Counted from the stretch's first letter, positions 1 to 9,418 are shown. The stretch is 64,000 nucleotides of DNA from Alkaliphilus flagellatus (GCF_018919215.1 NZ_JAHLQK010000004.1:186001-250000), one strand, 5' to 3'. Numbers and translations are program-made. Notes: generated by a model from the letters alone, not told the origin.

Positions 1-1001
1 ATATACTTTCCGTATAATATTTTTGCTTTTATAGTATCAGAAATATTTTTGAGTATTGCTCTGCCATCATAAAACAAAGTAAACTCAATACCTTCAACTT
101 CAAATTTTAAAAAGAAATTGTTTCTTCTCACTTCTATTCCTGTAGATTCTAATCTGCTCACAATACTATCTGCAGAAATATCATTATTCATAGGGTTTAC
201 TTGTACACTATCCTTACCGCATAAAAAAATTACATCTTGTGAATTACGATTAAGAAACTCCAGTTTATTGTTACTACAAGCTGGACAATCTTCTTTATAA
301 TTTATTTTTATAACCTCAAAATCATTATTCCAAACATCTATATACCTTAAATCTTTTATTACAGCCTCTGTTTTTCCGATCAATAGTTTTATAGCCTCTG
401 TAGATTGAATAGATGCTATAATATTTACAATACTATTTAGTACCCCTACTAGATCACAGCTGTCTACAGATCCAGCTGGAGGTATATCTGGCATAATACA
501 TCTTAAACATGGTGTTTGTTTAGGAATAATAGTATGGGTCATTCCAGTACTTCCAATAACAGCACCATATATCCAAGGTATATTTAATTTTATAGATGCA
601 TCGTTAATAAGATATCGTATATTTAAATTATCTGTTGCGTCTAATATTAAGTCCATATCTTTACATATTGTTAATATATTGTTTGAGTTTACATCCTTTA
701 TAATACTATCCACAATTATGTTAGTATTAATTTTTTTTAGCTTATATTCCGCAGCAATAGCCTTAGGCAAGTTATTTTTGATATCTTCCTCATCGAACAA
801 TATTTGTCTCTGCAAATTAGACAGTTCAATATAGTCTCTATCAACAATCCTTATATAGCCTACTCCAGATCTTGCAAGGTTGTTTGCAATTACTGTTCCA
901 AGAGCTCCACAGCCAATAACAACTACTTTTGATTCACTAAGTTTTTTCTGTCCTTGTTCTCCTATTTCATCAAACAGTATCTGTTTTGAATACCTTCCCA
1001 T
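1..1001 (-). CDS. ThiF/MoeB-family adenylyltransferase (3' end outside window)
   Basis: E1-like enzyme that would adenylate the C-terminus of a small ubiquitin-like sulfur carrier (ThiS/MoaD type), feeding thiamine, molybdopterin or sulfur-amino-acid synthesis. Read from the ATG at 1001, which has a GGGGGAG ribosome site 5 nt upstream; the frame stays open to base 1 (about 333 residues), so the C-terminus is missing. Visible motifs: the nucleotide-binding loop VVVIGCGALG near residue 30, the family signature ELSNLQRQ near residue 62, and two zinc-ligand pairs, CLRC and CPAC. The last ~60 residues (ending around FYDGRAILKNTSD or similar) form a tail beyond the classic ThiF core. No sulfur-carrier gene is in view, so the exact pathway is undetermined. 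Confidence 0.85.
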   Translation of the reverse strand, partial: MGRYSKQILFDEIGEQGQKKLSESKVVVIGCGALGTVIANNLARSGVGYIRIVDRDYIELSNLQRQILFDEEDIKNNLPKAIAAEYKLKKINTNIIVDSIIKDVNSNNILTICKDMDLILDATDNLNIRYLINDASIKLNIPWIYGAVIGSTGMTHTIIPKQTPCLRCIMPDIPPAGSVDSCDLVGVLNSIVNIIASIQSTEAIKLLIGKTEAVIKDLRYIDVWNNDFEVIKINYKEDCPACSNNKLEFLNRNSQDVIFLCGKDSVQVNPMNNDISADSIVSRLESTGIEVRRNNFFLKFEVEGIEFTLFYDGRAILKNISDTIKAKILYGKY

Positions 1002-1072
1002 TTTAACTCCCCCATTTTAATATGGAACATAGATATAATTTCAGTACTCTTCACTCTAATTAAGATATTATT

Positions 1073-1169
1073 CTATAATACTTAATAAATACCTTCAGTA
1101 AGATATAAATATTAAACTATAATACTTAATAAATACCTTCAGTAAGATATAAATATTAAACTATAATAC
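1073..1169. repeat. Tandem direct repeat, 44-bp unit, two copies plus stub
   Basis: Unit 1 is 1073-1116 and unit 2 is 1117-1160; they are identical (both begin CTATAATACTTAATAAATAC). The first 8 bases of a third copy follow at 1161-1168. The repeat lies between the ThiF-like gene and the PFOR terminator, in non-coding AT-rich DNA. It probably arose by recent slippage or duplication. Each unit contains a TATAAT-like hexamer, so the duplication may also duplicate a promoter element. Confidence 0.9.
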
Positions 1170-1200
1170 AGGCCAACTATTAATAATAGTTGGCCTGTAT
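1166..1200 (-). terminator. Intrinsic terminator of the PFOR gene
   Basis: A perfect 16-bp stem (ATACAGGCCAACTATT and its complement) with a 3-nt loop, directly after the PFOR stop codon. On the minus strand it is followed by an AT-rich tract rather than a clean T-run. Confidence 0.8.
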
Positions 1201-1204
1201 CTAT

Positions 1205-4200
1205 TTATTCATATTTCATTTCTGCTAATCGTTTATAGGTAGCATATCTTTCTTTCGCATCTTCCTCTGCTGCACTAAACAGTTCATCTGCGAGATGTGG
1301 GAATGTATTCATAATTTGAGAATATCTGATTTCGCTATGAATAAACTCTTTAAATGATGCTATTGGTTCTTTAGAATCTAGTATAAATGGATTTTTACCT
1401 TGTTTTTTTAGTTCAGGATTAAATCTGAATAAATGCCAGTATCCAGCTTCCACTGCCTTCTTTTCTTGTCTAACAGAGGTACCCATTCCACTTTTAATAC
1501 CGTGACTAATACATGGTGCATAACAAATAATAATCGATGGTCCTTTATAAGACTCTGCTTCTGTAATGGCTTTTACAAGTTGGTTCATATTAGCTCCTAG
1601 TGCAACCTTTGCTACATAAACATATCCATATGTAGTAAGCATTAAACTAAGATCTTTTTTCCGTATTTTTTTACCTGAAGCAGCAAATTTAGCTACTGCA
1701 GCTGTTGGTGTTGCTTTAGAAGCTTGCCCTCCAGTATTTGAGTATACCTCTGTATCCATTACTAATATATTTATGTCTTCCCCTGAAGCTAATACATGAT
1801 CCACTCCACCATAGCCAATATCATACGCCCATCCATCTCCACCAATAGCCCAAATCGATTTTTTAACTAGATGATCTTTACGATCTAAAATTTCCTTTAC
1901 AATTGGATGTTCTTTATGATTATGTGTATTTATCACTTCTAATAATTCTTTAGTGACTTCTTTAGTTTTTTCTCCATCATCTTTGTGTATTAACCATTGT
2001 CTAAATAGGTTTTTACAGTCTTCATCTAAATCTGAATTTATTCCTTCTTCCATTAAACTAGCTATTTTATCTCTAGCCTGTCTAGATGCTAATGCCATAC
2101 CATATCCAAACTCTGCATTATCTTCAAATAAAGAATTAGCCCAGGATGGCCCTCTACCACAAGGCAGTGTTGAATAGGCCATAGATGGAGAACTAGCACC
2201 CCAAATTGAAGAACAACCAGTGGCATTTGCAATCATCATTCTATCACCATAAAGCTGAGTAAGCAGTTTTATATAGGCAGTTTCCCCGCATCCAGCACAA
2301 GCTCCTGAGAACTCTAACAAAGGCATTGCAAACTGACTTCCTTTTACAGATTTTCTATCCATTAGGTCAGATTTATATTTAATATTAGCAATAGCATACT
2401 CCCAATTTTCAGCCTGTCTAACTATTTCCTTCTCTGCATCCACCATAACTAATGCTTTTCCTGGCGCTGGGCAAATATCAGCACAGTTAGAGCATCCAGT
2501 ACAATCTAATGGACTTATTTGAATACGATAGCCTAAACCTTCTAAGCCCTTACCAATTGCCTCTTTAGTTTCAAAAGTATTAGGTTTTTTGTTCATCTCT
2601 TCTTTATCAAGAAGAAATGGCCTAATAACCGCATGAGGGCAAACATAGGAACATTGATTACATTGAATACATTTTTCTGTTTGCCATTGAGGTATCATTA
2701 CAGCAATGCCCCGCTTTTCATAAGATGTTGTTCCTAAAGGGTAGGTTCCATCTTCCATTCCTTTAAATGCACTTACAGGCAATTCGTCTCCCTCATGTCT
2801 AGCCATAGGTCTTTGTATTCTCTTAACAAAGTCTGGTTCGTCTTTTATTGGCAGGTCTTTAATTTTTGCATCTGCCCAACTAGTAGGAACATCTACTTTT
2901 ACAAGACCCTGTGCTCCTTTATCTACCGCATTGTAATTCATTTCTACGATTTTTTCGCCCTTTTTACCATAGGTATCTACTATAGCTTCTTTTAGGTATT
3001 TAACTGCATCTTCCATTGGAATAACCTCAGCTAGTTTAAAGAAGGCAGATTGCATAATCATATTTATTCTTCCACCTAAGCCTATTTCCCTAGCAATTCC
3101 TACTGCATCAATAATGTAGAAATTAATATTTTTCTGAGCAATAGCTCTTTTAATAGCTGCTGGAATTTTTTCATCTAATTCTTCAACTGACCAAGGACAA
3201 TTCAATACAAATGTACCCTTTTCCTTTAGCCCCTTTAATAGATCGTAGTGATATACATAGGAGCTGTTATGACATGCAATAAAATCTGAATTATAAATTA
3301 AATAAGGTGATTTTATAGGTTTCTTACCAAATCTCAAGTGTGAAATCGTAGTTCCTCCAGATTTTTTACTATCGTAAGAGAAATAGGCTTGTGCATATAA
3401 ATCAGTTTTATCTCCTATAATTTTAACAGCAGTTTTATTAGCTCCTACTGTACCATCAGAGCCTAGCCCCCAGAACTTACATTTAATGGTGCCCTCTGGA
3501 GAAGTTTCTATAATGTCTTCTTCCAAAAGAGATGTATTAGTTATATCATCTACTATTCCAATAGTAAAGCCATCTTTAGGGTTGCTATTTTTTAAATTTT
3601 TAAATACTGCTACAATTTGTGAAGGTGTAGTATCTTTTGATCCTAATCCGTATCTTCCACCAACAATAATAGGTTGATTATCTTTTCCATAGAATAGGTT
3701 TCTAATATCTTCATATAGAGGCTCACCTAATGATCCTGGTTCTTTTGTTCTATCTAATACTGCAATTTTCTTTACTGATTTTGGGAATACATTAAAGAAA
3801 TATTTTTCGCTGAAAGGTCTATATAGATGTACCTTTACAACTCCAACCTTTTCTCCTTTTTTGTTTAAGTAATCCACAACTTCTTCCGTTGTTTCGCATA
3901 CAGATCCCATTGCAACAACAATATTTTCAGCATCCTTAGCACCATAATATGTAAAAGGCTTATATTCTCTTCCGGTAATTTTACTGATTTCATCCATATA
4001 GTTCGCAACAATATCTGGAACTTCATTATAAAAGCGATTTGCAGCTTCCCTACCTTGAAAATAAATATCTGGATTTTGTGCTGTTCCTCTAAGTACAGGA
4101 TGTTCAGGGTTTAATGCCCTCTTTTTAAATTGTTTTAATGCTTCATAATCCAATAACTTTTCTAAATCCTCATATTCCATAACTTCTATGTTTTGATATT

Positions 4201-4735
4201 CATGAGATGTTCTAAATCCATCGAAGAAATGCAAAAATGGCACTCTACCTTTAATAGCTGATAAATGTGCTACTCCTGCTAAGTCCATTGCTTCTTGTAC
4301 ACTAGCAGAGGATAGTAATGCAAATCCTGTTTGTCTAGTTGCCATTACGTCTTGATGATCTCCAAATATAGATAAAGCATGAGTCGCAATAGCTCTAGCG
4401 CTTACGTGAAATACCGCTGGAAGGAGTTCACCTGCCATCTTATACATATTTGGAATCATAAGTAGTAGTCCTTGAGAAGCCGTATATGTTGTTGTTAACG
4501 CACCAGCCTGCAATGAACCATGTACTGCACCAGCAGCCCCTGCCTCAGATTGAAGCTCTGCTACCCTTACTGGTTGTCCAAATATGTTCTTTTTACCATG
4601 GGCTGCCCATTCATCTACACCTTCTGCCATAGAAGAAGATGGGGTAATAGGATATATGGCTGCCACATCAGTAAAAGCATAAGATATATAAGCAGCTGCC
4701 TCATTACCATCCATTGTTTTTCTTTTCTTAGCCAT
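1205..4735 (-). CDS. nifJ: Pyruvate:ferredoxin (flavodoxin) oxidoreductase
   Basis: Cytoplasmic homodimeric enzyme converting pyruvate, CoA and oxidised ferredoxin to acetyl-CoA, CO2 and reduced ferredoxin, the central pyruvate-oxidising step of anaerobes. The 1176-residue length matches single-chain PFORs with all domains fused. In order: N-terminal pyrimidine-binding domain (YPITPSSSMAEGVDEW), domain II, the gamma-like domain, a two-cluster ferredoxin insert (CIQCNQCSYVCP near residue 690 and CTGCSNCADICP near residue 745), and a C-terminal TPP domain (GGDGWAYDIGYGG near 965, followed by DTEVYSNTGGQ). CAGCGET supplies ligands of the proximal cluster. The ATG has AAAGGAGAG upstream. It is a single-gene unit with its own terminator. 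Confidence 0.98.
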   Translation of the reverse strand: MAKKRKTMDGNEAAAYISYAFTDVAAIYPITPSSSMAEGVDEWAAHGKKNIFGQPVRVAELQSEAGAAGAVHGSLQAGALTTTYTASQGLLLMIPNMYKMAGELLPAVFHVSARAIATHALSIFGDHQDVMATRQTGFALLSSASVQEAMDLAGVAHLSAIKGRVPFLHFFDGFRTSHEYQNIEVMEYEDLEKLLDYEALKQFKKRALNPEHPVLRGTAQNPDIYFQGREAANRFYNEVPDIVANYMDEISKITGREYKPFTYYGAKDAENIVVAMGSVCETTEEVVDYLNKKGEKVGVVKVHLYRPFSEKYFFNVFPKSVKKIAVLDRTKEPGSLGEPLYEDIRNLFYGKDNQPIIVGGRYGLGSKDTTPSQIVAVFKNLKNSNPKDGFTIGIVDDITNTSLLEEDIIETSPEGTIKCKFWGLGSDGTVGANKTAVKIIGDKTDLYAQAYFSYDSKKSGGTTISHLRFGKKPIKSPYLIYNSDFIACHNSSYVYHYDLLKGLKEKGTFVLNCPWSVEELDEKIPAAIKRAIAQKNINFYIIDAVGIAREIGLGGRINMIMQSAFFKLAEVIPMEDAVKYLKEAIVDTYGKKGEKIVEMNYNAVDKGAQGLVKVDVPTSWADAKIKDLPIKDEPDFVKRIQRPMARHEGDELPVSAFKGMEDGTYPLGTTSYEKRGIAVMIPQWQTEKCIQCNQCSYVCPHAVIRPFLLDKEEMNKKPNTFETKEAIGKGLEGLGYRIQISPLDCTGCSNCADICPAPGKALVMVDAEKEIVRQAENWEYAIANIKYKSDLMDRKSVKGSQFAMPLLEFSGACAGCGETAYIKLLTQLYGDRMMIANATGCSSIWGASSPSMAYSTLPCGRGPSWANSLFEDNAEFGYGMALASRQARDKIASLMEEGINSDLDEDCKNLFRQWLIHKDDGEKTKEVTKELLEVINTHNHKEHPIVKEILDRKDHLVKKSIWAIGGDGWAYDIGYGGVDHVLASGEDINILVMDTEVYSNTGGQASKATPTAAVAKFAASGKKIRKKDLSLMLTTYGYVYVAKVALGANMNQLVKAITEAESYKGPSIIICYAPCISHGIKSGMGTSVRQEKKAVEAGYWHLFRFNPELKKQGKNPFILDSKEPIASFKEFIHSEIRYSQIMNTFPHLADELFSAAEEDAKERYATYKRLAEMKYE

Positions 4736-4829
4736 GTCTACTCTCCTTTTCTCTTTGTTTTATATAAAAGGATCAATACATTTCTATTATTTTACTTTTT
4801 TGCATTTATCATACGCTAAATTAGGAAAA

Positions 4830-4882
4830 TAAATAAATAGAAGGTGTAAAAACTAATCGTTTTTACACCTTCTATTTATTTT
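4830..4882 (-). terminator. Terminator overlapping the 3' end of the TIM-barrel gene
   Basis: A long hairpin (arms AAATAAATAGAAGGTGTAAA and its complement, loop around taatc) overlaps the stop codon of the gene ending at 4876. It separates that gene from PFOR. Confidence 0.8.
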
Positions 4883-5547
4883 TTTACATTATCTCTATAT
4901 CTTTGCATTACTTCAGTAAAGAGATCCGCAGTAGATGGCGGAGTATATGTTATTGCATTAGCTCCTGCCGCTATTGTTTTTTCTATACTTTCTTCTGTTG
5001 GTCCTCCAGTAGCTATAATAGGTACGTCAGGAAACTTTTTTCTGATTTGTTCTACAATATTTGCCGTATTAGCGCCCCCAGAAACATTAAAAATTCTTGC
5101 ACCAGCCTCTAATTTTCCTAGGTAATCATCATATTCTGAGACAATTGTAGATATAATTGGGATATCAATTTTTTCATTCATTTCTGCAATTACTTCTTTT
5201 TCCATAGGTCCATTCACAACCACCCCATAGGCCCCCATAAGTTCAGCTTGTAGCGCTATGCCTATCGATCTTTGGCCTGTTGTTAATCCGCCACCAACAC
5301 CACAAAACACTGGGACAGTAGCAACTTCTAATATAGCCTGTGTAATAGATAGTTGAGGAGTAAAAGGATAGACTGCAATAATTGCATCGGCATTAGTATT
5401 TTTTATAATAGCAACATCTGTAGAAAATAAAATAGATTTTATCCGCTTTCCTAATATCCTTATTCCACTTGCCTTCGAAATTACTCGAGGCACATCTACT
5501 ATTCTATCTCTAAGCTTCAACTTTATTTCTGGAACAAATTTTTCCAT
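4876..5547 (-). CDS. TIM-barrel protein, annotated as 'hydrolase' in Clostridia
   Basis: A 223-residue soluble protein with the pattern of a phosphate-binding beta/alpha barrel. Repeated strand-helix units end in IFNVSGGANTANI, PIIATGGPTEESI and ANAITYTPPS, resembling the C-terminal phosphate loops of IGPS/ThiE/NanE-type barrels. A glycine-rich FCGVGGGLTTGQRSIG segment lies near residue 83. The catalytic chemistry cannot be deduced. It sits directly upstream of PFOR on the same strand, but a terminator intervenes, so a shared operon is unlikely. The ATG start is preceded by GAAGAGGTG. Confidence 0.6.
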   Translation of the reverse strand: MEKFVPEIKLKLRDRIVDVPRVISKASGIRILGKRIKSILFSTDVAIIKNTNADAIIAVYPFTPQLSITQAILEVATVPVFCGVGGGLTTGQRSIGIALQAELMGAYGVVVNGPMEKEVIAEMNEKIDIPIISTIVSEYDDYLGKLEAGARIFNVSGGANTANIVEQIRKKFPDVPIIATGGPTEESIEKTIAAGANAITYTPPSTADLFTEVMQRYRDNVKK

Positions 5548-5636
5548 TTAAAACACCTCTTCCTCTTTATATTAGTATTTTAAAAATGTTCAATACAAAT
5601 AATAAAAATCGTCTGATGCTATTAAATCGACTTCTG

Positions 5637-5645
5637 TGGTACAAT
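5637..5645 (+). promoter_or_regulatory. Extended -10 promoter element
   Basis: TGGTACAAT (TG-n-TACAAT) lies about 55 nt before the TTG start of the membrane-protein gene. No good -35 is seen, which is tolerable for an extended -10 promoter. Confidence 0.45.
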
Positions 5646-5699
5646 ATATTAATAGATTTTTACTAACATATTAATTAAATAATGCTAGGAGGGTATCTT

Positions 5700-6215
5700 T
5701 TGTTAGAAACAGATCCACGTAACCGATCATTACAAACATTAGCACGAATATATAAAATTCTGATGGTTTTACTGTCTTTAATAATTATGCTTTTATCTAT
5801 TTGGGATATTATTTTTGAATTTAACGAAAAAACTATTCGTTTTATTAATAAATTTGATTTATTTATTATGGCAATATTCATTATCGACCTACTCGTTAAT
5901 TTAAAACTTACAAAAAACAAAAAACATTTTATTAAAGTAAGTATTATAGAAATAATTATAATTACTCCATTTACAGTTATTTTAAAAGTTCCTGGATTAT
6001 TAAAAAAATCTACAGGAATTAACATTTCTCAAGGTGGTCGCACCCTTTATATTGAAAAACACCCAAGACTAAAAGGATTTATTAATATATTATTATCTCA
6101 GAAATTTATATTAAAGTCCATCGCTTTTATTATGAAACCTAGTGTAACTAGGACTGCAAAATTTTTCAATTTATCAAGAAGATATATTAATAAAGCTAAA
6201 CCTAAAAAAGACTGA
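5700..6215 (+). CDS. Hypothetical small membrane protein
   Basis: Not recognised. I place the start at TTG 5700, not the upstream ATG 5682, because AGGAGGG at 5687-5693 is the only good ribosome site and is 6 nt from the TTG. That gives 171 residues. Two clear transmembrane helices (about residues 18-37 and 45-62) and a probable third (about 75-93) are followed by a basic C-terminal tail rich in Lys/Arg (ends KPKKD). The layout loosely recalls the first helices of a voltage-sensor domain, but no pore or charged S4 helix is visible. It stands alone, tandem with the pyrophosphatase gene, and is followed by a small hairpin (GAGAAC-ata-GTTCTC, 6214-6228). Confidence 0.6.
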   Translation: MLETDPRNRSLQTLARIYKILMVLLSLIIMLLSIWDIIFEFNEKTIRFINKFDLFIMAIFIIDLLVNLKLTKNKKHFIKVSIIEIIIITPFTVILKVPGLLKKSTGINISQGGRTLYIEKHPRLKGFINILLSQKFILKSIAFIMKPSVTRTAKFFNLSRRYINKAKPKKD

Positions 6216-6357
6216 GAACATAGTTCTCATCTTATATGATAGCTAAAAATTCTATGACTCCATATAAACTGAGACTTTGTTTACTAATTAATCTATATTG
6301 CCTCTGTTTTCAAAAAAAATAATCTTTTTTAAATAGGATTCTATTTTAATTATTTTT

Positions 6358-6366
6358 TGATATAAT
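6358..6366 (+). promoter_or_regulatory. Extended -10 promoter of the pyrophosphatase gene
   Basis: TGATATAAT fits the extended -10 consensus and lies 40 nt upstream of the ATG. The AAGGAGG ribosome site is at about 6393-6399. No strong -35 hexamer is seen. Confidence 0.55.
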
Positions 6367-6405
6367 ACTTAAATGATGAAATAAGAGTTTTTAAGGAGGT
6401 TCACA

Positions 6406-8019
6406 ATGTCTATTTTAGTTTTTGGGCACAAGAGTCCTGATACTGACTCAGTGGCTTCGGCTATTGCCCTTTCTTATTTAAAAAATCAACTTGGTTCTAA
6501 TACAATGCCTTGTGTTCTAGGAAATATAAGTAAGGAAAGTCAATATGTTTTAGACTATTTTCAACTACCGATACCTAAATATATCTCCGATGTTAAAATA
6601 CAAGTAAAGGATTTACAATATGATTTTGCTAAAGGAATATCACCTAAAAAATCTATACTTTCTACATATAATCTAATGGAAGATAATTCATTAGAAACTG
6701 TAGGGGTAGTAGACGAAGATAATAAACTTCTTGGAATTATAAGCATGAAAAATATTGCTATGGGACTTATACATGGAGATTTTTATCATTTAGAAACTTC
6801 TTTAGAAAATCTCGTTCACGATCTAAAAGGTAAAGTTTTATCTGGTAATAAAGAGTTTTTTAATGGCCATGTATCGGTAGTAGCATATTATTATAAAACC
6901 ATAGAAGGCCTCTTAGGTGAAAACGATATTGTTATTGTTGGTGATAGATATGATATTATAGAATGTGCTATTATGTCGAAAGTACAGTTAATCATTATTA
7001 CTGGTGGTAATGATATACCGCAGAAATACATAGATTTAGCTGAAATCAACAATATTACAATGATTTTAGTACCAAAAGATACTTATTATATTTCTAAAGT
7101 TATAAATATGTGTAATTATACTAGTCGAATTATGAGAACACAAAATATAATTAAGTTTAATGAAATGGAATATATAGATGAAGTAAAGGATGAGCTTAGC
7201 CATAGTCATTTTAGAAATTATCCTGTTATTGATAATGAGAGTAAGTTTTTAGGATTTATTAATAGAAACCATATTATGAATCCTACAAGAAAAAAAGTAA
7301 TATTAGTGGATCATAACGAATATAGTCAAAGTGCTGAAGGTCTTGATGAAGCAGACATATTAGAAATAATTGATCACCATAAAATTGGAGATATTTCCAC
7401 ATCAATGCCAATTAACTTTAGAAATAATCCTGTAGGAAGCACATGTACAATAGTGTTTTGGATGTACAGAGAGCATAATATTGAAATTCCATTTGATATT
7501 GCGGGAGCATTGTTATCGGGGATTCTATCAGATACTTTGCTATTTAAATCTCCTACAACAACAGATATCGATAAAAAAGCTGTAGAAGAACTAAATAGGA
7601 TTGTAGAGCTGAATATTGATGACTTCGCAATGGATATGTTTAAATTCGGTACATCTCTAGAAGGTCAAAGTATAGAAGAAGTCTTCTATAAGGACTTTAA
7701 AGAGTTTCAATTAGAAACATTTAAAACTGGAATTAGTCAAGTGTTTACACTAGATATTGATGATGTCTTCAATAGAAAAGATCTTTTTATTAATTATATT
7801 AAAAAGGTACACAAAAGAATGAATTATGACATTACATTATTATTAGTTACAGACATTTTAAAAGAAGGTTCCTATATTTTATATCAATGTAAACACAATA
7901 GTGTGATACCATCTGCATTTGAAGTTATAGATGAACAAGGTGTATTTGCTAAGGAAGTTGTATCAAGAAAAAAACAAGTAATACCTAAGTTACTAAATGC
8001 TATACAGTTAATCAAATAA
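6406..8019 (+). CDS. ppaC: Manganese-dependent inorganic pyrophosphatase with CBS and DRTGG regulatory insert
   Basis: Family II (DHH) cytoplasmic pyrophosphatase hydrolysing PPi to two phosphates with Mn2+/Co2+. At 537 residues it is far longer than the ~310-residue plain family. The N-terminal catalytic motif is GHKSPDTDS (residues 7-15). A regulatory block follows: CBS 1 (~65-125), a DRTGG domain (GDRYDI near 180 and IITGG near 200) and CBS 2 (~245-300). Then come the metal ligands IIDHHKIGD (~322) and the DHHA2 domain ending SRKKQVIPKL. Related CBS-PPases are controlled by adenine nucleotides, with AMP/ADP inhibiting and ATP or diadenosine polyphosphates activating. The same control is inferred here from architecture only. 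Confidence 0.92.
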   Translation: MSILVFGHKSPDTDSVASAIALSYLKNQLGSNTMPCVLGNISKESQYVLDYFQLPIPKYISDVKIQVKDLQYDFAKGISPKKSILSTYNLMEDNSLETVGVVDEDNKLLGIISMKNIAMGLIHGDFYHLETSLENLVHDLKGKVLSGNKEFFNGHVSVVAYYYKTIEGLLGENDIVIVGDRYDIIECAIMSKVQLIIITGGNDIPQKYIDLAEINNITMILVPKDTYYISKVINMCNYTSRIMRTQNIIKFNEMEYIDEVKDELSHSHFRNYPVIDNESKFLGFINRNHIMNPTRKKVILVDHNEYSQSAEGLDEADILEIIDHHKIGDISTSMPINFRNNPVGSTCTIVFWMYREHNIEIPFDIAGALLSGILSDTLLFKSPTTTDIDKKAVEELNRIVELNIDDFAMDMFKFGTSLEGQSIEEVFYKDFKEFQLETFKTGISQVFTLDIDDVFNRKDLFINYIKKVHKRMNYDITLLLVTDILKEGSYILYQCKHNSVIPSAFEVIDEQGVFAKEVVSRKKQVIPKLLNAIQLIK

Positions 8020-8026
8020 TAAATTT

Positions 8027-8066
8027 AAAGCAGCTCATTAGTTACAATAGATTAGTGAGCTGCTTT
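8027..8066. terminator. Bidirectional terminator between ppaC and cheV
   Basis: AAAGCAGCTCA(T/C)TA arms with a 12-nt loop, lying between the converging ppaC and cheV genes. T-rich sequence follows on the plus side and A-rich sequence on the other, so it can serve both. Confidence 0.8.
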
Positions 8067-8073
8067 GATTCTT

Positions 8074-8988
8074 TTATTTCATTATCAATTTATCTATAAC
8101 TCCTACCAAGTTCCCAATCTCTGGTTTAGTAACTTGAGCATCCGCTCCTAAGCCCTCACCTTTTCTCATCATATCATCAGAAATTAAGGAAGAAAATATT
8201 ATTACCGGTATTTCAGCCAAGTCTTCATCACTCTTAACAAGCTTTGTTAAATGATGTCCATCCATTTTAGGCATTTCTATATCTGTAATAATACAGGATA
8301 CATGCTCTTTTAATGATTTCGACTTATCTACTCTAAATCTCTCGAGCAAGTCCCATGCTTCTCTACCATTATTAGTAACCATAAGATTACTATAACCTGC
8401 TTCATTTAAAGCTTGAACTAATATTTTTGAAAGCATTTCAGAGTCTTCTGCTACAATTATCGGCTTATTACTTCTTTGTCTAGGACCCATCTCCTTTATT
8501 TCTGAAAGTTGAATCCCTGTATTAGGACTAATATCTGTCAAGATTTTTTCAAAGTCAAGTATAATAATTAACCTTTCATCCTTTTTAACAATTCCAGTGG
8601 CTACTCCCTCTACACCACCATAAATTGTATTATCTGGTTTCTCCATCTGCTCCCAAGAAAATCTATGAATACCTACTACCTTATGAACCTGAAAAGCTAC
8701 TGAAATCTTATTAAAATGAGAAATTATAAATAAGTTATTTGACTCATCTTCTTCAGACTGAATACTTAAGTACTTAGGGAGGTCTACAACAGTCACTATT
8801 GTTTCTCTCGGCTTAAAAATTCCTTTAACACATGGATGAGCCTTTGGTATATTGGTTACTTTCGAAAACGGAATTATTTCCTTTACCTTCGCAACATTAA
8901 TTCCAAAAAAATTTTCACCTATTTTAAATTCTACAATTTCTAATTCATTTGTTCCACTTTCTAACAATATTTTCTGCTCTTCCTTCAT
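8074..8988 (-). CDS. cheV: Chemotaxis coupling protein CheV
   Basis: A 304-residue cytoplasmic adaptor that links chemoreceptors to CheA and is tuned by phosphorylation. The N-terminal CheW domain (about 15-155: EIVEFKIGENFFGINVAKVKEI is its first strands) is followed by a receiver domain (about 180-300) with the phosphoacceptor Asp in CIITDIEMPKMDG and the switch Ser-Ser in IIFSSL. I start at ATG 8988, not the ATG/other codon at 9018, because GGGAGG lies 6-12 nt upstream of 8988. No other chemotaxis gene is nearby, so this is an orphan cheV. Confidence 0.93.
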   Translation of the reverse strand: MKEEQKILLESGTNELEIVEFKIGENFFGINVAKVKEIIPFSKVTNIPKAHPCVKGIFKPRETIVTVVDLPKYLSIQSEEDESNNLFIISHFNKISVAFQVHKVVGIHRFSWEQMEKPDNTIYGGVEGVATGIVKKDERLIIILDFEKILTDISPNTGIQLSEIKEMGPRQRSNKPIIVAEDSEMLSKILVQALNEAGYSNLMVTNNGREAWDLLERFRVDKSKSLKEHVSCIITDIEMPKMDGHHLTKLVKSDEDLAEIPVIIFSSLISDDMMRKGEGLGADAQVTKPEIGNLVGVIDKLIMK

Positions 8989-9130
8989 ACTTTTTCCTCC
9001 CTCACATCTTTTTGCCAAAATCTAAGTATATACTTGGATTATACCATAATTGCTTTAGATATAACAAAAATTTTAGGATTATATAATAACTATAAAAGCT
9101 AGAGCAATAAAACTACCTTTTCATAATAGA

Positions 9131-9418
9131 TTAACATTTTTCTCTTTTAATTAATTTTGTATACCAGCTAGGTTTAGCTTCTTTTTCTATACAGTGAAAT
9201 TCACCATAGTCTATATAATTTTCACGACATATCCTTAAAATTATCTCCTTATCATTACAGGGAATTTCACCTGCTGTACCACAGCTAGTACTTACTTGCC
9301 TAGGTACTGGAATCAACCGTACTTCGCAATTATTTTCTTTTAAAATTTTTTCAAATCGTAGCGCCTGATAAGTAGAATGAAATGTAATAACACAATATCT
9401 TTCCTTCAAATTAACCAC
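9131..9418 (-). CDS. DUF3343 protein (putative Se/S carrier-like)
   Basis: A 95-residue soluble protein matching the DUF3343 pattern: YCVITFHSTYQALRFEK, then PRQVSTSCGTAG with the conserved Ser-Cys-Gly. The family travels with selenium-utilisation genes, and the invariant Cys suggests it handles a persulfide or selenide. It begins at a GTG that abuts the stop codon of the TusA-like gene, implying translational coupling. It is the last gene of the yedE-yedF-DUF3343 unit. Molecular function is not established. Confidence 0.8.
   Translation of the reverse strand: MVNLKERYCVITFHSTYQALRFEKILKENNCEVRLIPVPRQVSTSCGTAGEIPCNDKEIILRICRENYIDYGEFHCIEKEAKPSWYTKLIKREKC

Noticed and set aside
4520-4819. 99-codon plus-strand frame
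   Set aside because: Antisense to the N-terminus of PFOR, no ribosome site, low-complexity hydrophobic product.
5675-6025. 116-codon minus-strand frame over the membrane-protein gene
   Set aside because: No promoter or ribosome site; the plus-strand frame has both.
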